A stretch of DNA of 64,000 nt. Origin: Triatoma infestans (Eukaryota > Arthropoda > Insecta > Hemiptera > Reduviidae). A program made the translations under genes and the position numbers. Below are positions 1 to 9,691 of the stretch, piece by piece. Position 1 is the first letter of the stretch. Every line of letters begins with the position of its first letter. The DNA is taken from contig JAAEAF010004987.1 in the NCBI GenBank assembly GCA_011037195.1, positions 53,808 through 117,807 on the forward strand, read 5' to 3'. The notes under the pieces were generated by a model, which was not told the DNA's origin, did no database searches, and saw only the letters and a list, made by a program, of their open reading frames with translations.

Positions 1-1289
1 TTAAATGATTTAAATAGAAATACGTGGTGCCCGTTTTTTAAACCGGTTAATAAAAAACAGTTTTTTGTACGTCCAGTTTGGAAAATTTAGTATTATTACT
101 TTAGAAGAAAAGCATTATTGTTCATGTTCTCACCATTGACCAAAATAATTTTTGATTATTGCCTTGCTTTTGTTATGGGCCAAGGTAATAAAAACTTCAC
201 CTCATATACTATTTTATTACTAACTAGTTTATATATCTTTTGTTAAAAAAATAAAAAAGAGAAAAACTTCTGAATATTAACAATAGAAAGTAATAAAATT
301 ACTTGGTAGTGAATTGCATAAAGAAGATTGAAAGGAAGGGTATAAAATATTTTGGCCAGTACACAAAGATTATTATTAAAAAAGAAAAGTCCTTGTGAAG
401 GACATACTGGCAGAAGAAGGGACAAGTCCAGTAGGTATTTGAAGTTCAACTTGTCACATAAAGTTTGAAGATTTGCTGTTGACGGGTCTCCATCAAGAGA
501 GAGAGTGAGAGAAACAAAACAAAAAAAAAACCATGGTCAATACAGGGACAGACATAAGAGATTGGGAAGAAGTTAAAAAATCTTAACCCCTTTCTTCCTT
601 TATTAACATACAAGTCTAATGTATCATATTAGTGAGGGGCCTAAATAGGTCCGAGGCATACTGCAACACTCTCTCTCCCTTTTATTGTTAACTTGATAAT
701 AAAAGTCAAAGGAAAACGTTTCTCAACCAATCTTCACCAGTTTTTTTCCTGCTTGTATCTTCAGTTCTTTTATTTTTATTATTTTGTTTTTAGTGTCCAT
801 TCTTCTTACACGTTTAGTTTCTACATATATTTATTGTCATCATACCCTTTTATACTCTTCTCCTATTCCATCACGCTCTCCCTAATTGTAATTAGTAATT
901 ACAAGTAATTAAACAATTTTATGTATAACGATTTACTGAAATGTCCCCATCATAATATGAATCATATCACGTCCATTATTATTAACAACTGGTGTTTGAG
1001 ATTAATTGGATTCTGAGAAAATTAAGTTCAGGTCCTTGGTGGAACCAGAATGTTTATATGGTTAGGCTTTTCCCACTAGAGTGATTGTCCGAATTCTTCG
1101 AACTGTTGTATATCTTAAATGGATTGGACACGGTATTGGATTTTGGTTCTAGTCCCCGGTTTGTTGTTGTTTTTCTTTGGGGTAGCTACCTACATATAAG
1201 GGTCCAGAAGGGCAGGATAGCATAGGGCTTGATCCATCTCTGCAGACCAACAATAATTACAGTAATAATGCACAAATGGCAGGAAGAAA
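1..1289. other. AT-rich intergenic DNA, no gene seen
   Basis: No open frame here looks protein-coding: all are short, low in complexity and without a recognisable motif. I see no repeat shared with the rest of the window. It may hold distal upstream sequence or a 5' untranslated exon of the transporter gene that starts at 2052, but nothing marks one. Confidence 0.5.
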
Positions 1290-1538
1290 TCGCGAAAAAT
1301 GAAGAAAAAAGTCGCACTGCCGGTTACTGGTTCTTGACGAAAATCGTGTCAGATGTGATAAATAAAATAATCAAGTTTCAGCTTTCTGTGATTTCTCATT
1401 TTTAACAAATTTTGTTCACACAAACGTCGACCATTCGCTAAAAGCCTCACAAGGGCCTGAAAACGTGTATTCCCTGTGAAAATTCAATTTTAAAAATTGG
1501 AAACAATTTGAATACTTCCTCTTACGTAAGAGAAAGTA
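1290..1538 (-). repeat. A-repeat fragment (hairpin-end half)
   Basis: This carries the family landmarks on the minus strand: 'gtcgcactgccggtta', a 'tgtattccctgtgaaaattcaattt' variant spread over about 1470-1500, and a terminal hairpin TACTTCCTCTTAC/GTAAGAGAAAGTA at 1513-1538. The hairpin is a 13-bp near-perfect palindrome. The GTGTGA/TCACAC end is missing. Confidence 0.7.
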
Positions 1539-1616
1539 AAAAGATTCATTGGAACTAAAAAACGCACTTCCGGATACTTCAAATTTGAAATGAAATGATA
1601 TGTAATGAAATTTTTT

Positions 1617-1829
1617 CAAGAAAATCATAAAATAATAAAAAATTATTGCAAAACCGCACTTTCAATTGACAAATTCTGTCAAAACCTTCCTGTTGGTTTC
1701 CATGATGGTAAATCAATCAGATTTTTCCCGCATTTTTTTCGTTTTGAGCCATTGGAAAACAGTGAAAATTGAATTACGAAAATTTGATGTTATCAGCATC
1801 CGAGCATGTCCTCTAGTATGAGAAAGTAA
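1617..1829 (-). repeat. A-repeat fragment, degraded
   Basis: This is a second, more decayed minus-orientation piece directly downstream of the first. It keeps 'aaaaccgcacttt', 'gtgaaaattgaatt' and a closing 'gtatgagaaagta', but the hairpin partner is lost. Confidence 0.5.
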
Positions 1830-2051
1830 AAATTACGCAGATTTAATGAAATTATCTAAAGGTAAAATAATATATGAATAACAATTTAAAGAGTCATATG
1901 TTTTTTAATTAACAAAGTTACTTAGGATACTGCAAGTATTATTAAATACAAATGAAAATGCATTCTATGTGTTTGTGTATAATAGTGAACAGTAGTGAAG
2001 AAAAGTTGATAAAAGAAATACAATAAATAGGAAGAAAAAAAGGAATCCACA
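1830..2051 (+). promoter_or_regulatory. Presumed proximal promoter/5' leader of the transporter gene
   Basis: This 220-bp AT-rich stretch lies between the last upstream repeat and the start codon. It contains 'gtataatag' around 1976-1984, which could be a weak TATA-like element, and an A-rich leader ending in 'aatccacaATGacc'. No initiator or splice site can be assigned with confidence. The start site may lie further upstream if the 5' UTR is spliced. Confidence 0.25.
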
Positions 2052-4067
2052 ATGACCGATCACAATCAAGAAATAGTGCATGATTCCAGATATAACTGCC
2101 CAAAACCGGTTATTGTATTATGTTTAGCATATGGTGTTGTATTGGGCTTACATTTTGCATTATTAGTAGCCAAACCATTGTACGTAACTGAAGATCTAAT
2201 GATGGGACGTACGATGGGCTTATTTTTAAGTCATTTTCCAGCCGGTGTACGACTGTTGGGCGGTATAATTGCCGCTGTATTGGCTGATTCTTATTTTGGC
2301 AAATTCCATGTAATGGCAGTATCTTATGTTTTAGTATTTTTAATTACCTCCCCATTAATATCACTATCCACATGGCATTCATTTGATTTGAAAACTAGAA
2401 GAACTTTATATCTTGTTGGCGTTATCTGTGATTTAATTGTTGGTTTTGGTTCTGTAGTACATCCGGCGTTTATCGCTGAACAGTTCAAGATGCCCGAACA
2501 AGAGAACACCCTACAAACATATTATATGTTTGATTATTTTTATTATAATGTGTGTGTAGCAGTATTAGAATTCTTAATACTTGAATATACATTTGAAGTT
2601 AGCTGTTTTGGCGGGCCGAAATGTTATCAGATTGTATATATAACATATTTCCTAACGTATGGTGTTTCTACAGTGTTATTCTTAATGATGAAAAGATTTT
2701 ATATAATACGTATGCCGATGAGAAGTGTAGTGAAAGATGCGACCACCTGTATATGGACAGCTTTGAAAAATCGCCGCAAGATGCGCGGCCAGGAGGTAAA
2801 CGTACGCTATGAACATTGGCTGGACTGGGCTGATTGTTTTGACCAACAATGGCGTGATGATCTACGCAGAGTTGGTAGAATGCTGACAATGCTATTTCCA
2901 TATTTTGTCTATTATTTCCTATATGCTCAGATGAACAGTATGTGGATATATCAAGCATGCCGATTGGATGGCCGTCTGTCCGAACATTGGACTATGAAAC
3001 CGTCTCAGGTTGAAGCGTTGAATCCGATTGTAATAATCTGTGTCGCGCCTCTAGTAGAATTTCTATTGAACCCATTTTTGGAGAAAATGAAATTTCTACA
3101 TACACCTCTACAACGGATTGGTCTATCGTATTCTTTGACAATTATTGCATTTATAATGGCGGCTATATTACAATTATATATTGACAGATATGGATCACCA
3201 ATGTTTTCAATGGGTAAAGCACAATTTCGTGTGTTCAACACTTTAAACAAAGACATAGATTTGAAATCAACATGGACGAATGATCATATAAAACCGTATA
3301 GTGTAGCACAAGTATTAGAACTTGATGCTGATGGCATAATCAATACGAAAATCGATATAAAATTGCCGAACAGTACGCTGTCCGGAATGGTAAGCGCTGA
3401 AGAAGGTAAAGGTATCAATTATTTAATCATGGAATCAGGTTTAAGAAAGTTGAATCAAATATTAGACAACAGTTTACTTACATCATTGAGGCCATCAATT
3501 TTGATTATAAGCGCTGAATCTTGTAAAGGGCAATTTTTTATAGAATATGGTCAACGACTTTTTACAGAAATATATAATATGGAAAAGTTAAAAGAAGATT
3601 CCTTTACAATAACTTTGAAAAGCGCTGGAAATGGTAAATTTTTCTTAGATAATCGTTTAATCGCTGAACATCAGATCGGCGATGGAGGATTGTATAGTTT
3701 GTTGTTTCATAAAAACAATTTAAACGATCCAAAATGTGCCATGGAAATGAGTACATTGATAAAACCGAATTCAATCAGTATTGCTTGGATATTTCCCCAA
3801 TATATAATAATAACTATAGCGGAAATTTTCTTATATGTATCGACGAACATGTTTGTATATACACAATCGCCGCCTACAATGAGAAGCGTTGTAAGAGGAT
3901 TGTTCATGGCTGGCAATTCTTTTGCACAGATGACGCTCGGCGTTGTCGCTTTGATACAAGTGCCCGAAGTGACTTGGTTCTTTTCCTTAGCTGGTACTTT
4001 AGTATTTGCCACTATAATACATATAATCATGGCTAAACGGTATACCTATCAAAAAGCTCATGATTAA
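2052..4067 (+). CDS. SLC15 (POT/PTR2)-like peptide transporter, divergent, single exon
   Basis: This encodes a 671-residue multi-pass membrane protein of the proton-coupled oligopeptide transporter family. Seen in the sequence: helix-1/2 region 18-75; ADSYFGKF at 78-85, matching the ADSWLGKF loop of the family; helix-4/5 region 118-172 with a degraded FYxxIN signature (YFYYNVCVA); CFG..CY at 185-192; HWLDWA at 255-260 before helix 7; MKPSQVEALNPI at 315-326; a large non-membrane segment at about 384-572, as in animal PepT1/PepT2; then helices 10-12 (576-660) with YTQSPPTMRSVV. The ExxERFxYYG proton-coupling motif expected in helix 1 is absent (CLAYGVVLGLHFA). The helix-7 DQQGSRW equivalent reads AQMNSMW, and the helix-10 glutamate position is methionine (about 600). 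Length fits the family (about 650-750). The ATG at 2052 is the first in frame and gives a short cytosolic N-terminus. No intron is evident, so this may be a retrogene, although an intron-poor ancestor is possible. The transport role is inferred; the substrate is unknown. Confidence 0.9.
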   Translation: MTDHNQEIVHDSRYNCPKPVIVLCLAYGVVLGLHFALLVAKPLYVTEDLMMGRTMGLFLSHFPAGVRLLGGIIAAVLADSYFGKFHVMAVSYVLVFLITSPLISLSTWHSFDLKTRRTLYLVGVICDLIVGFGSVVHPAFIAEQFKMPEQENTLQTYYMFDYFYYNVCVAVLEFLILEYTFEVSCFGGPKCYQIVYITYFLTYGVSTVLFLMMKRFYIIRMPMRSVVKDATTCIWTALKNRRKMRGQEVNVRYEHWLDWADCFDQQWRDDLRRVGRMLTMLFPYFVYYFLYAQMNSMWIYQACRLDGRLSEHWTMKPSQVEALNPIVIICVAPLVEFLLNPFLEKMKFLHTPLQRIGLSYSLTIIAFIMAAILQLYIDRYGSPMFSMGKAQFRVFNTLNKDIDLKSTWTNDHIKPYSVAQVLELDADGIINTKIDIKLPNSTLSGMVSAEEGKGINYLIMESGLRKLNQILDNSLLTSLRPSILIISAESCKGQFFIEYGQRLFTEIYNMEKLKEDSFTITLKSAGNGKFFLDNRLIAEHQIGDGGLYSLLFHKNNLNDPKCAMEMSTLIKPNSISIAWIFPQYIIITIAEIFLYVSTNMFVYTQSPPTMRSVVRGLFMAGNSFAQMTLGVVALIQVPEVTWFFSLAGTLVFATIIHIIMAKRYTYQKAHD

Positions 4068-4080
4068 CAATCAATCAAAT

Positions 4081-4086
4081 AATAAA
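4081..4086 (+). promoter_or_regulatory. Polyadenylation signal AATAAA
   Basis: A canonical AATAAA lies 14 bp after the transporter stop codon (TAA at 4065-4067) and is followed by AT-rich DNA. Its position implies a very short 3' UTR. Further A/T-rich variants follow by 4140, so the exact cleavage site is uncertain. Confidence 0.55.
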
Positions 4087-4212
4087 TCGTAATTATTGAA
4101 CAATATTTTTTAACCTGCATATTTTCATGTAAATATATAAAAATATTTTTTATAAACTTAACTTTTACTTATTTATTAAATTTAAGATGTTGATTATTAA
4201 GCAAAAAAACAG

Positions 4213-5024
4213 ATATCTAGTGAGAAACACTCACACACCTTTCTCTTACTCCAATTAATATAATTTAATTTAAAAAAAAAATGTTCTTTAAGTTTATAAA
4301 CGTTTAGATGGGCTGGTCATAAATATAGGTGGAAGTGAATTATACCTGAGTGGACATTGTAAGGGTCCTCTGTCTCAACACCTTGAAGCTGTAGTTTAAA
4401 TTTAAACGAAACAGAGAGGTCTCAAAACCCCTCCAAATATGTTTTATTCAAATATTACAATTAAAAGTGATATCTGTGCAGTGTGCATATCAAGTTTAAA
4501 GAAAATCATTGAAGCCATTCTCGAGAAAATGCCCCCCCCCTCTCCCTAAAACTCAAAAACTTATTCTGTAACGTCACACTTCCAGTTAATTACATTAATC
4601 GTTAAATTAACAGTTAATTGTTTACAAATTTGACATTCTAACATGCATTAATAATACATTGGTAGAAGAGCCATTCATTGTACTGAAGAGGTACGTTAGG
4701 GGAAAGCTTAACGCTATTGGCCCGAGAATGCTACTGTAACAAAAAATGAATAAAAAAATTCAGCAAAGCTGAGTTTCGGTTGATGGATTTTGCTGTCCAA
4801 AACCTTCGTGTCAGATGCGATTGAACCGATATACCAAGTTAGGACTTCCTGCAATGTATGGTATATGAGATATTTTGTTAAAACACACAACACATGCAAA
4901 CACATATGCAGACCAATTTTCTTACTCAGGGGACCTCAAAATATGTATTTCCGGTGAAAACTCAATTTTGAAAATTTTGACACGATCGCTATACTTTCTC
5001 TTCTAGGAGAAGTAAGAGAAAGTA
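4213..5024 (-). repeat. A-repeat, near full-length copy with both end hairpins
   Basis: The left edge is 'agtgagaaacactcacac' followed by CTTTCTCTTACTCC. The right edge is 'tttccggtgaaaactcaatt', 'gacacgatcgct', then a hairpin made of TACTTTCTCTT (4992-5002) and AAGAGAAAGTA (5014-5024). This is one of the clearest copies for defining both ends. No plausible protein is encoded. Confidence 0.8.
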
Positions 5025-5107
5025 ACAATGTAGAATGATACTCTCACCATTTTTTCTTACAACAATATAAATCAAATTCTTTAAAATTGTTATTTTTAGA
5101 AATAGTT

Positions 5108-5738
5108 AAATAGGCTGGCCATAAAAGAAAAGTGGTAGGATCTATTGTGCATACCTAAATGTAATTAATGCGGGAGCGCCATCTGCCCACACTCCTTAAA
5201 TCAGTTTTTTCGCAATAAACTTTCAAATGAAAATTAATAGAATCTGGGCAATGAACAGTCCAAAGTTAAAAAAAAATCTTATATCCGTTTTGGAGGAAAT
5301 TCCAAAAAGGCTCAATCTATCTGTCAAGTTGCACTTCCGGTTAAGCGATTTGCATAAAACATAGGATTCTAGCAATACTTCTAAAATAAATTAACAATTA
5401 ATTGTGGTGGTAAAAAACCATACATTTTATTGAAGTGGTTCTTAAGAGGAAAGCTTAACGTTACTGTTCCCCCAGAATCCCCCCCAAAAAATCAATTTTC
5501 CTAGGGAAAGTTATTTCTTTAAACAGGTTACCAAGTTTGAGCTCCCGGCGATTTTTCATTTTTGAGATATTTTGTTTTTATTTTGTGTTTTGTACTCACA
5601 CATACACACAAACATGTACGGACTATTTACTAAAAACTTTTTTATCGCATTCAGAGGAACGGAAAATATATATTTCCGGTTCGAAAATTTGACACGATCG
5701 CCGTACTGAACTTCTTCTTACTAAGAGAAAGAGAAAGG
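5108..5738 (-). repeat. A-repeat, second tandem copy
   Basis: This has the same orientation as the preceding copy and starts with the shared 'ggctggccataaa' (compare about 4310). It contains 'gttgcacttccggttaa', 'gcgatttttcatttttgag' and 'gacacgatcgccgta', and closes on an imperfect 'cttcttactaagagaaag' hairpin. The GTGTGA/TCACAC end is missing, as if the unit was internally duplicated. Confidence 0.75.
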
Positions 5739-5871
5739 ACCAAGTGAAAAAAAGTCTGTTTTGAAAAAGCAAAACCGACCTTATCATACTGCAATTCATT
5801 ATACTTTAGTTCAATTCATTCATTGTTGCCTAAATATTATACAGAATGACAAAGAAGAGATTTTTTTTTTT

Positions 5872-6088
5872 TTAATTTAAGGCGCGTCAACATCTAAGGT
5901 CATTAGATGGTGCCCGGAGCCTTCGCAGTGCACCAATGTCTGTAGTTACAGAACACACTGTCCATCTCCGGACAGTGGGCTGTAGAGGCCCCTACAAAGA
6001 GAAAATCTAAGGGCAGCACAGCTGCACTCAAACCCGGATCCTCCGCGTGGGAGTCCAGTGCGCTAAACACTGAGCTAATCCCTTCCCG
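5872..6088 (-). repeat. SINE-1 (tRNA-derived), copy 1
   Basis: Read on the minus strand it starts near AGCGGGAAGGGATTAGCTCAG. It carries an A-box-like TTAGCTCAGTG, a B-box-like GGTTTGAGTGC (decayed from GGTTCGAGTCC), a body with GGACAGTG repeats, and a tail ending GACGCGCCTTAAATT plus poly-A (the T-run at 5861-5872). The 3' end abuts 'gaatgacaaagaagag', which also flanks the copy at 42337. Confidence 0.85.
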
Positions 6089-6261
6089 CTTGAGTAAAGT
6101 TATATTTACTGAAATCATTTGTATTGTGTACAAATAATAGACCCTGCAAGGACTTTAAACTGTAATATTTAAGAGTGAGAGTATAAGGTAACGTGAGAAG
6201 AGAGTGATAGAATGAATGGCAGCGTGAAGATGTAAGAATGAAGTACGTTGAATGTTTACGG

Positions 6262-6940
6262 TTAATGGTGATTCAAATAAAATTGAATAAAATGAACTTT
6301 TTTCTTCTTCTTTTCTGGCGCTACAGTCCCTGGTACAGTGGGACCCTGGCCTCCCACAATCCTTCTCCATTTCTCTCTATCCTGCATCCCTTCTTTCCAA
6401 TCTCTCACGCCCATCGTTGTCAGGTCGCTCTCCACATCACCTCGCCAATCTTTCCTCGGTCTTCCCCTTTTCTTTTTACCGGGAAAATCCTCCTTCATTA
6501 TCTTTTTTGTGGCAGAGTTTACGGGAAGTCTTTCCACATGTCCAAGCCAGCTTATCCTCCTTGCTTTTATGAATCTTACTATATTTTCTTGATTCATTAG
6601 TTCGCTTATTTCCTTGTTTGTCCTTATTCTCCATTCCCCTTGTACGCATATTGGACCGAAGATTTTCCTCATTATTTTCCTTTCAAAGGTCCCTAGGGCT
6701 TGCTGGTCGGCTTGTTTAAGCGTCCAGGTTTCAGCTCCTAACAAACAACTGGTCTGATTAAGGACTTGTACATTTTGACTTTAGTAATTTTCCAAGAGTT
6801 TCGATCGTATTAGCTTTAGCAGGCCGTCGTAATACGCTCTGTTTCCAGCCATTATTCTGTTTTTTATCTCTGGACTAATCCTATTGTCACTATTAATTTG
6901 AACTCCAAGTTATTTAAACTGACTAACTGTGAATAAAATG
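6262..6940 (-). pseudogene. RTE-like LINE fragment, C-terminal end of ORF2
   Basis: The open part, 6262-6744, gives 160 residues with the layout seen at the C-terminus of RTE-type endonuclease-reverse transcriptases: GAETWTL, FERKIMRKIFGP, EWRIRTNKEI, RRISWLGHVERLP, KKRGRPRKDW and DREKWRRIV. Upstream to 6940 the homology continues through frameshifts (SDNRISPEIKNRI, MAGNRAYY). The catalytic RT domain is absent, so this is a 5'-truncated dead copy. It would have no host function. Confidence 0.85.
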
Positions 6941-7084
6941 AACCTCTTTTTAAAATTCCAGGCTTTTTTATACAGGCGGCTGAGCTAACTCTATTCCTAA
7001 ACTTCTCCTTCTAGTTCCTCCTTAGTAATGGAACTCCCCATTACCCCATCCTCTCTCCTGAAGAAATTTTTCATGTGTTAAAAA

Positions 7085-7330
7085 TTTCAGCTTGCTGCTA
7101 GCCTTAGCTGTTGCTGCAGCTGATGTTGTAGCGTATTTAGATAAATGTAGCAAAAAATAAGTTAAGGCTAGTGAGTGTTGTTGTAGCTGTTGGAGTTGTT
7201 GTTGAAATTGGAGCTAGAAAACGTTGCCGAATGTAGTTCATGTTGATGTTGAAATTAGTTAATGTTGTAGGAAAGCTGGTGCATGTTGGCGTAGAAGCTA
7301 TCAAATGTTGTTGAAAGCTAGCGAATGTTA
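7085..7330. repeat. Degenerate 21-22 bp minisatellite
   Basis: Roughly ten imperfect units resemble ATGTTGTTGAAAGCTAGCGA. The best preserved are at about 7225-7330 (ATGTTGATGTTGAAATTAG, ATGTTGTAGGAAAGCTGG, ATGTTGGCGTAGAAGCTA, ATGTTGTTGAAAGCTAG). The array runs directly into the inverted repeat at 7331. Confidence 0.6.
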
Positions 7331-7500
7331 TCCGTCGTAGAATGCATATTCATTTTGTTCTTGACCGGTTTCGGATTTTCATCCATCGTCAGAGCAAATT
7401 CACCAAGTTCATGTTGAGAGTTCACTCAGGAACAAAATGAATATGAATGCTACGACGGATAAAATACCAGATGTTATCCAGCATTGCGGACCTATCTAAA
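7331..7500 (-). repeat. Foldback unit with hammerhead-like core
   Basis: Two 30-bp arms, 7331-7360 and 7430-7459, are inverted with only two mismatches (TCCGTCGTAG..CATATTCATTTTGTTC). Between them, on the minus strand at 7362-7392, lies CTGACGA-T-GGAT-GAAA-ATCC-GAAAC-CGGTC. This resembles a hammerhead ribozyme core with a two-base-pair stem III, as described for Penelope-like elements, but with one extra U before stem II. The flank to 7500 (CAATGCTGGATAACATC on the minus strand) is shared with 58225-58265. Confidence 0.55.
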
Positions 7501-7689
7501 TTTTCAAAAACTTGGATAGCGTAGGGTTTGCCCTCCCCTTCTGCGTATAATAATAATAATAATAGCTAAATTTTACATACAATCAGTCAAAGTATACATT
7601 ACAATTAATAGATGTCAATTAAAGTTTACATACAACAAGATTTACCTCTAAAGTAAATGGAAGAAAACATGTTCAATAGTATTTATAGA

Positions 7690-8088
7690 AAATTGCTTCA
7701 ACCATTTTCTTAAAAATATAAATCTCAATTACACATAGTAAGATCTATAATTTTTATTTGTAATATTTCTCCAGGAAAATTACCCACGGCTTTGCGGAAG
7801 GGGGGTCAGGGTTATGTTTCCTTGTGAAGTATATTTCAGTTTATTATACAATTCTATCATCTAAATAATATTAATTAAAATTGAAATATGTTGCCAAAAT
7901 TCGGAGTTTGAGGAAAATCGGTTGGCCAAAACTGGGTATTTAGTGAACAGTTTTTTCTTCAGATTCTTCCACTGATGTAGAATTAAAGACACGAAACACA
8001 TTTAATAAAAATTATCTGAAGAAAATTTGTCAATTTTAATTGTGTAAACTGGAGTAAGAGAAAGTCATGTGAGTGTTTCACACTAGTT
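7690..8088 (+). repeat. A-repeat, truncated at the 5' side
   Basis: This retains 'attacacatagtaagatctataat', spread over about 7728-7752, and 'aaaatcggttggcc'. It ends with GGAGTAAGAGAAAGTCATG and the GTGTGA-like hairpin, then a T-run. The segment and its right flank to about 8230 are homologous to 9880-10800, so both copies belong to a larger duplicated block. Confidence 0.75.
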
Positions 8089-8497
8089 ACTTTTTTTTTT
8101 TATCGATTAAAATAACGATAATCTTAAAGCCATTTATCATAATAATTACTATCAGAAATCTGATATTTTAACAGAAGGTAAAATTCTTTTCTTTTTTTTT
8201 TATTATTACATATGTAATGTATCTAAATTCAATTATAGTTAATTATTTATTGTAATAAAAAAAGTAGTGTAATTGGTGGATGTATGTATGTTTTTGGTAC
8301 AAGCGTTTTGAAATGTGTATGTATATATGTTACGGATATGTATTAAGAAATAGTGAATAAGACACCATTTGTTTATTAAACATTTATTTACAATCAATTA
8401 TAATTGAATTTGGATACTTTACAAAATTATAATTTACTAGTTAATTAGTTAATTCTAAGCTTATAAATTCACAAATAGTCTCGTGCTTAAATATTCC

Positions 8498-8719
8498 TGA
8501 GGATGCTAAATGGTTAGCGTACTGGACGCCCACGCGGAGATCCGGGTACGAGTCCAGCTGTGGTGGCCTTAGATTGTTTCTTCCGAGGAACCTCTACAGG
8601 TCACTGTTTGTTGATGGACAGCGTTCTCTGTAAAGAGAGATCACTGTCCTGAGGCCGGCACTGAGAAGGCGCCGGGCGCTAAATTACCAAAGATCTTGAC
8701 GCGCTTTAAATTAAAAAAA
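8498..8719 (+). repeat. SINE-1, copy 2
   Basis: This full-length plus-strand copy has an A-box region GCTAAATGGTTAGCG, a B-box-like GGGTACGAGTCCAGC, body elements (CTACAGGTCACTG, GAGGCCGGCACTGAGAAGG) and the tail GACGCGCTTTAAATT followed by a poly-A run. Confidence 0.85.
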
Positions 8720-9502
8720 TATATATATATACATATTTATATTCCTGAAACTAATATTGATTTAAAAACCATATGTTAAAATCAAACACTCAGTGGCAAG
8801 GATGTTTTTAAAAATGGAGCAGATTGACGTTCTGAATGTGTGATGTAGAAACTGCTGTAAACGACTGTTGTAAGACGACTATGTTTGGTAATTAAAAACT
8901 GCTCTAAATACACATACATTATATTGCTTGTCCTCAGGAGGTTTCTCCTATAGTGGAGTTAGCCAAGAGTATTGTCTTATACTAACGGTTTGTTGTCCCT
9001 TTTCATCTGCCCTTTGTCTTTGAATAGCCTTGACCTCAGTTTAACAGTTCCCCTATGTTTTAAATCTGAATTACACTTGAAATCTTCTTAAAATCACCAT
9101 ATTTCCATTTTCCAAAACTAATACATTTTCCAATATTATTTCTATTTTCCAATATGTCTGTTTGCTTTTTCCATTACACATATGTAATATGTACAGTATA
9201 ATACTGTTTACATAAAACAACGGGAAATTATATTCATTCTAAAAAAAATAGTTTCTTTATTAATTTTTTATTTACATTTATGTGTAGACATATTTATATA
9301 AATTATTCATAAACAAAACGAAATAAACTCAGCATTATTGAATGAAATAGAAAAAGAAAAGAAAACCTGTTCACTTATCAGTTTAAATTTGTCAAAAAAA
9401 TGTTGATAAGGGAGATACCCACTAGTCATAAAAAAAAAAGCTGTTGATAAAAATAGTAATTAATTTAAGTTAAAGAATATTTAAGTCACACAGAGAGGTA
9501 AA
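8720..9502. other. AT-rich DNA, nothing recognised
   Basis: There is no open frame of interest and no shared repeat. Short A/T runs only. Confidence 0.5.
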
Positions 9503-9690
9503 AACAAAAAAGTGTATAAGTAGCGTTTTGATGAAAGCTTAATTTATTGAGAATCAATTATAATTTATTTAATTAGATTCCATGAGGAAATTGTCGTCAA
9601 CGGAATTAACCTGAATTTACCTAAATTGATGAGGTGTCCTTCCAATCAAGGTGCAATGATTCGATTGATGATGTCAGTTTAAATTCATTT
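9503..9690 (+). repeat. Direct repeat D1, copy 1
   Basis: This matches 10870-11043 in the same orientation. Shared stretches are 'gtagcgttttgatgaaagct', 'gattccatgaggaaattgtc' and 'tcagtttaaattcattt'. The pair brackets the A-repeat at 9692, about 1.37 kb apart. A weaker third echo lies at 11085-11145. Confidence 0.7.
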
Positions 9691-9691
9691 T

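Noticed and set aside
3707..4030. Minus-strand frame of 107 residues inside the transporter gene
   Set aside because: It is antisense to a well-supported coding sequence, with no motif.
5903..6133. 76-residue frame, and similar ones at 12523-12753 and 42307-42489
   Set aside because: These are translations of SINE-1 copies; similarity among them is from the repeat.
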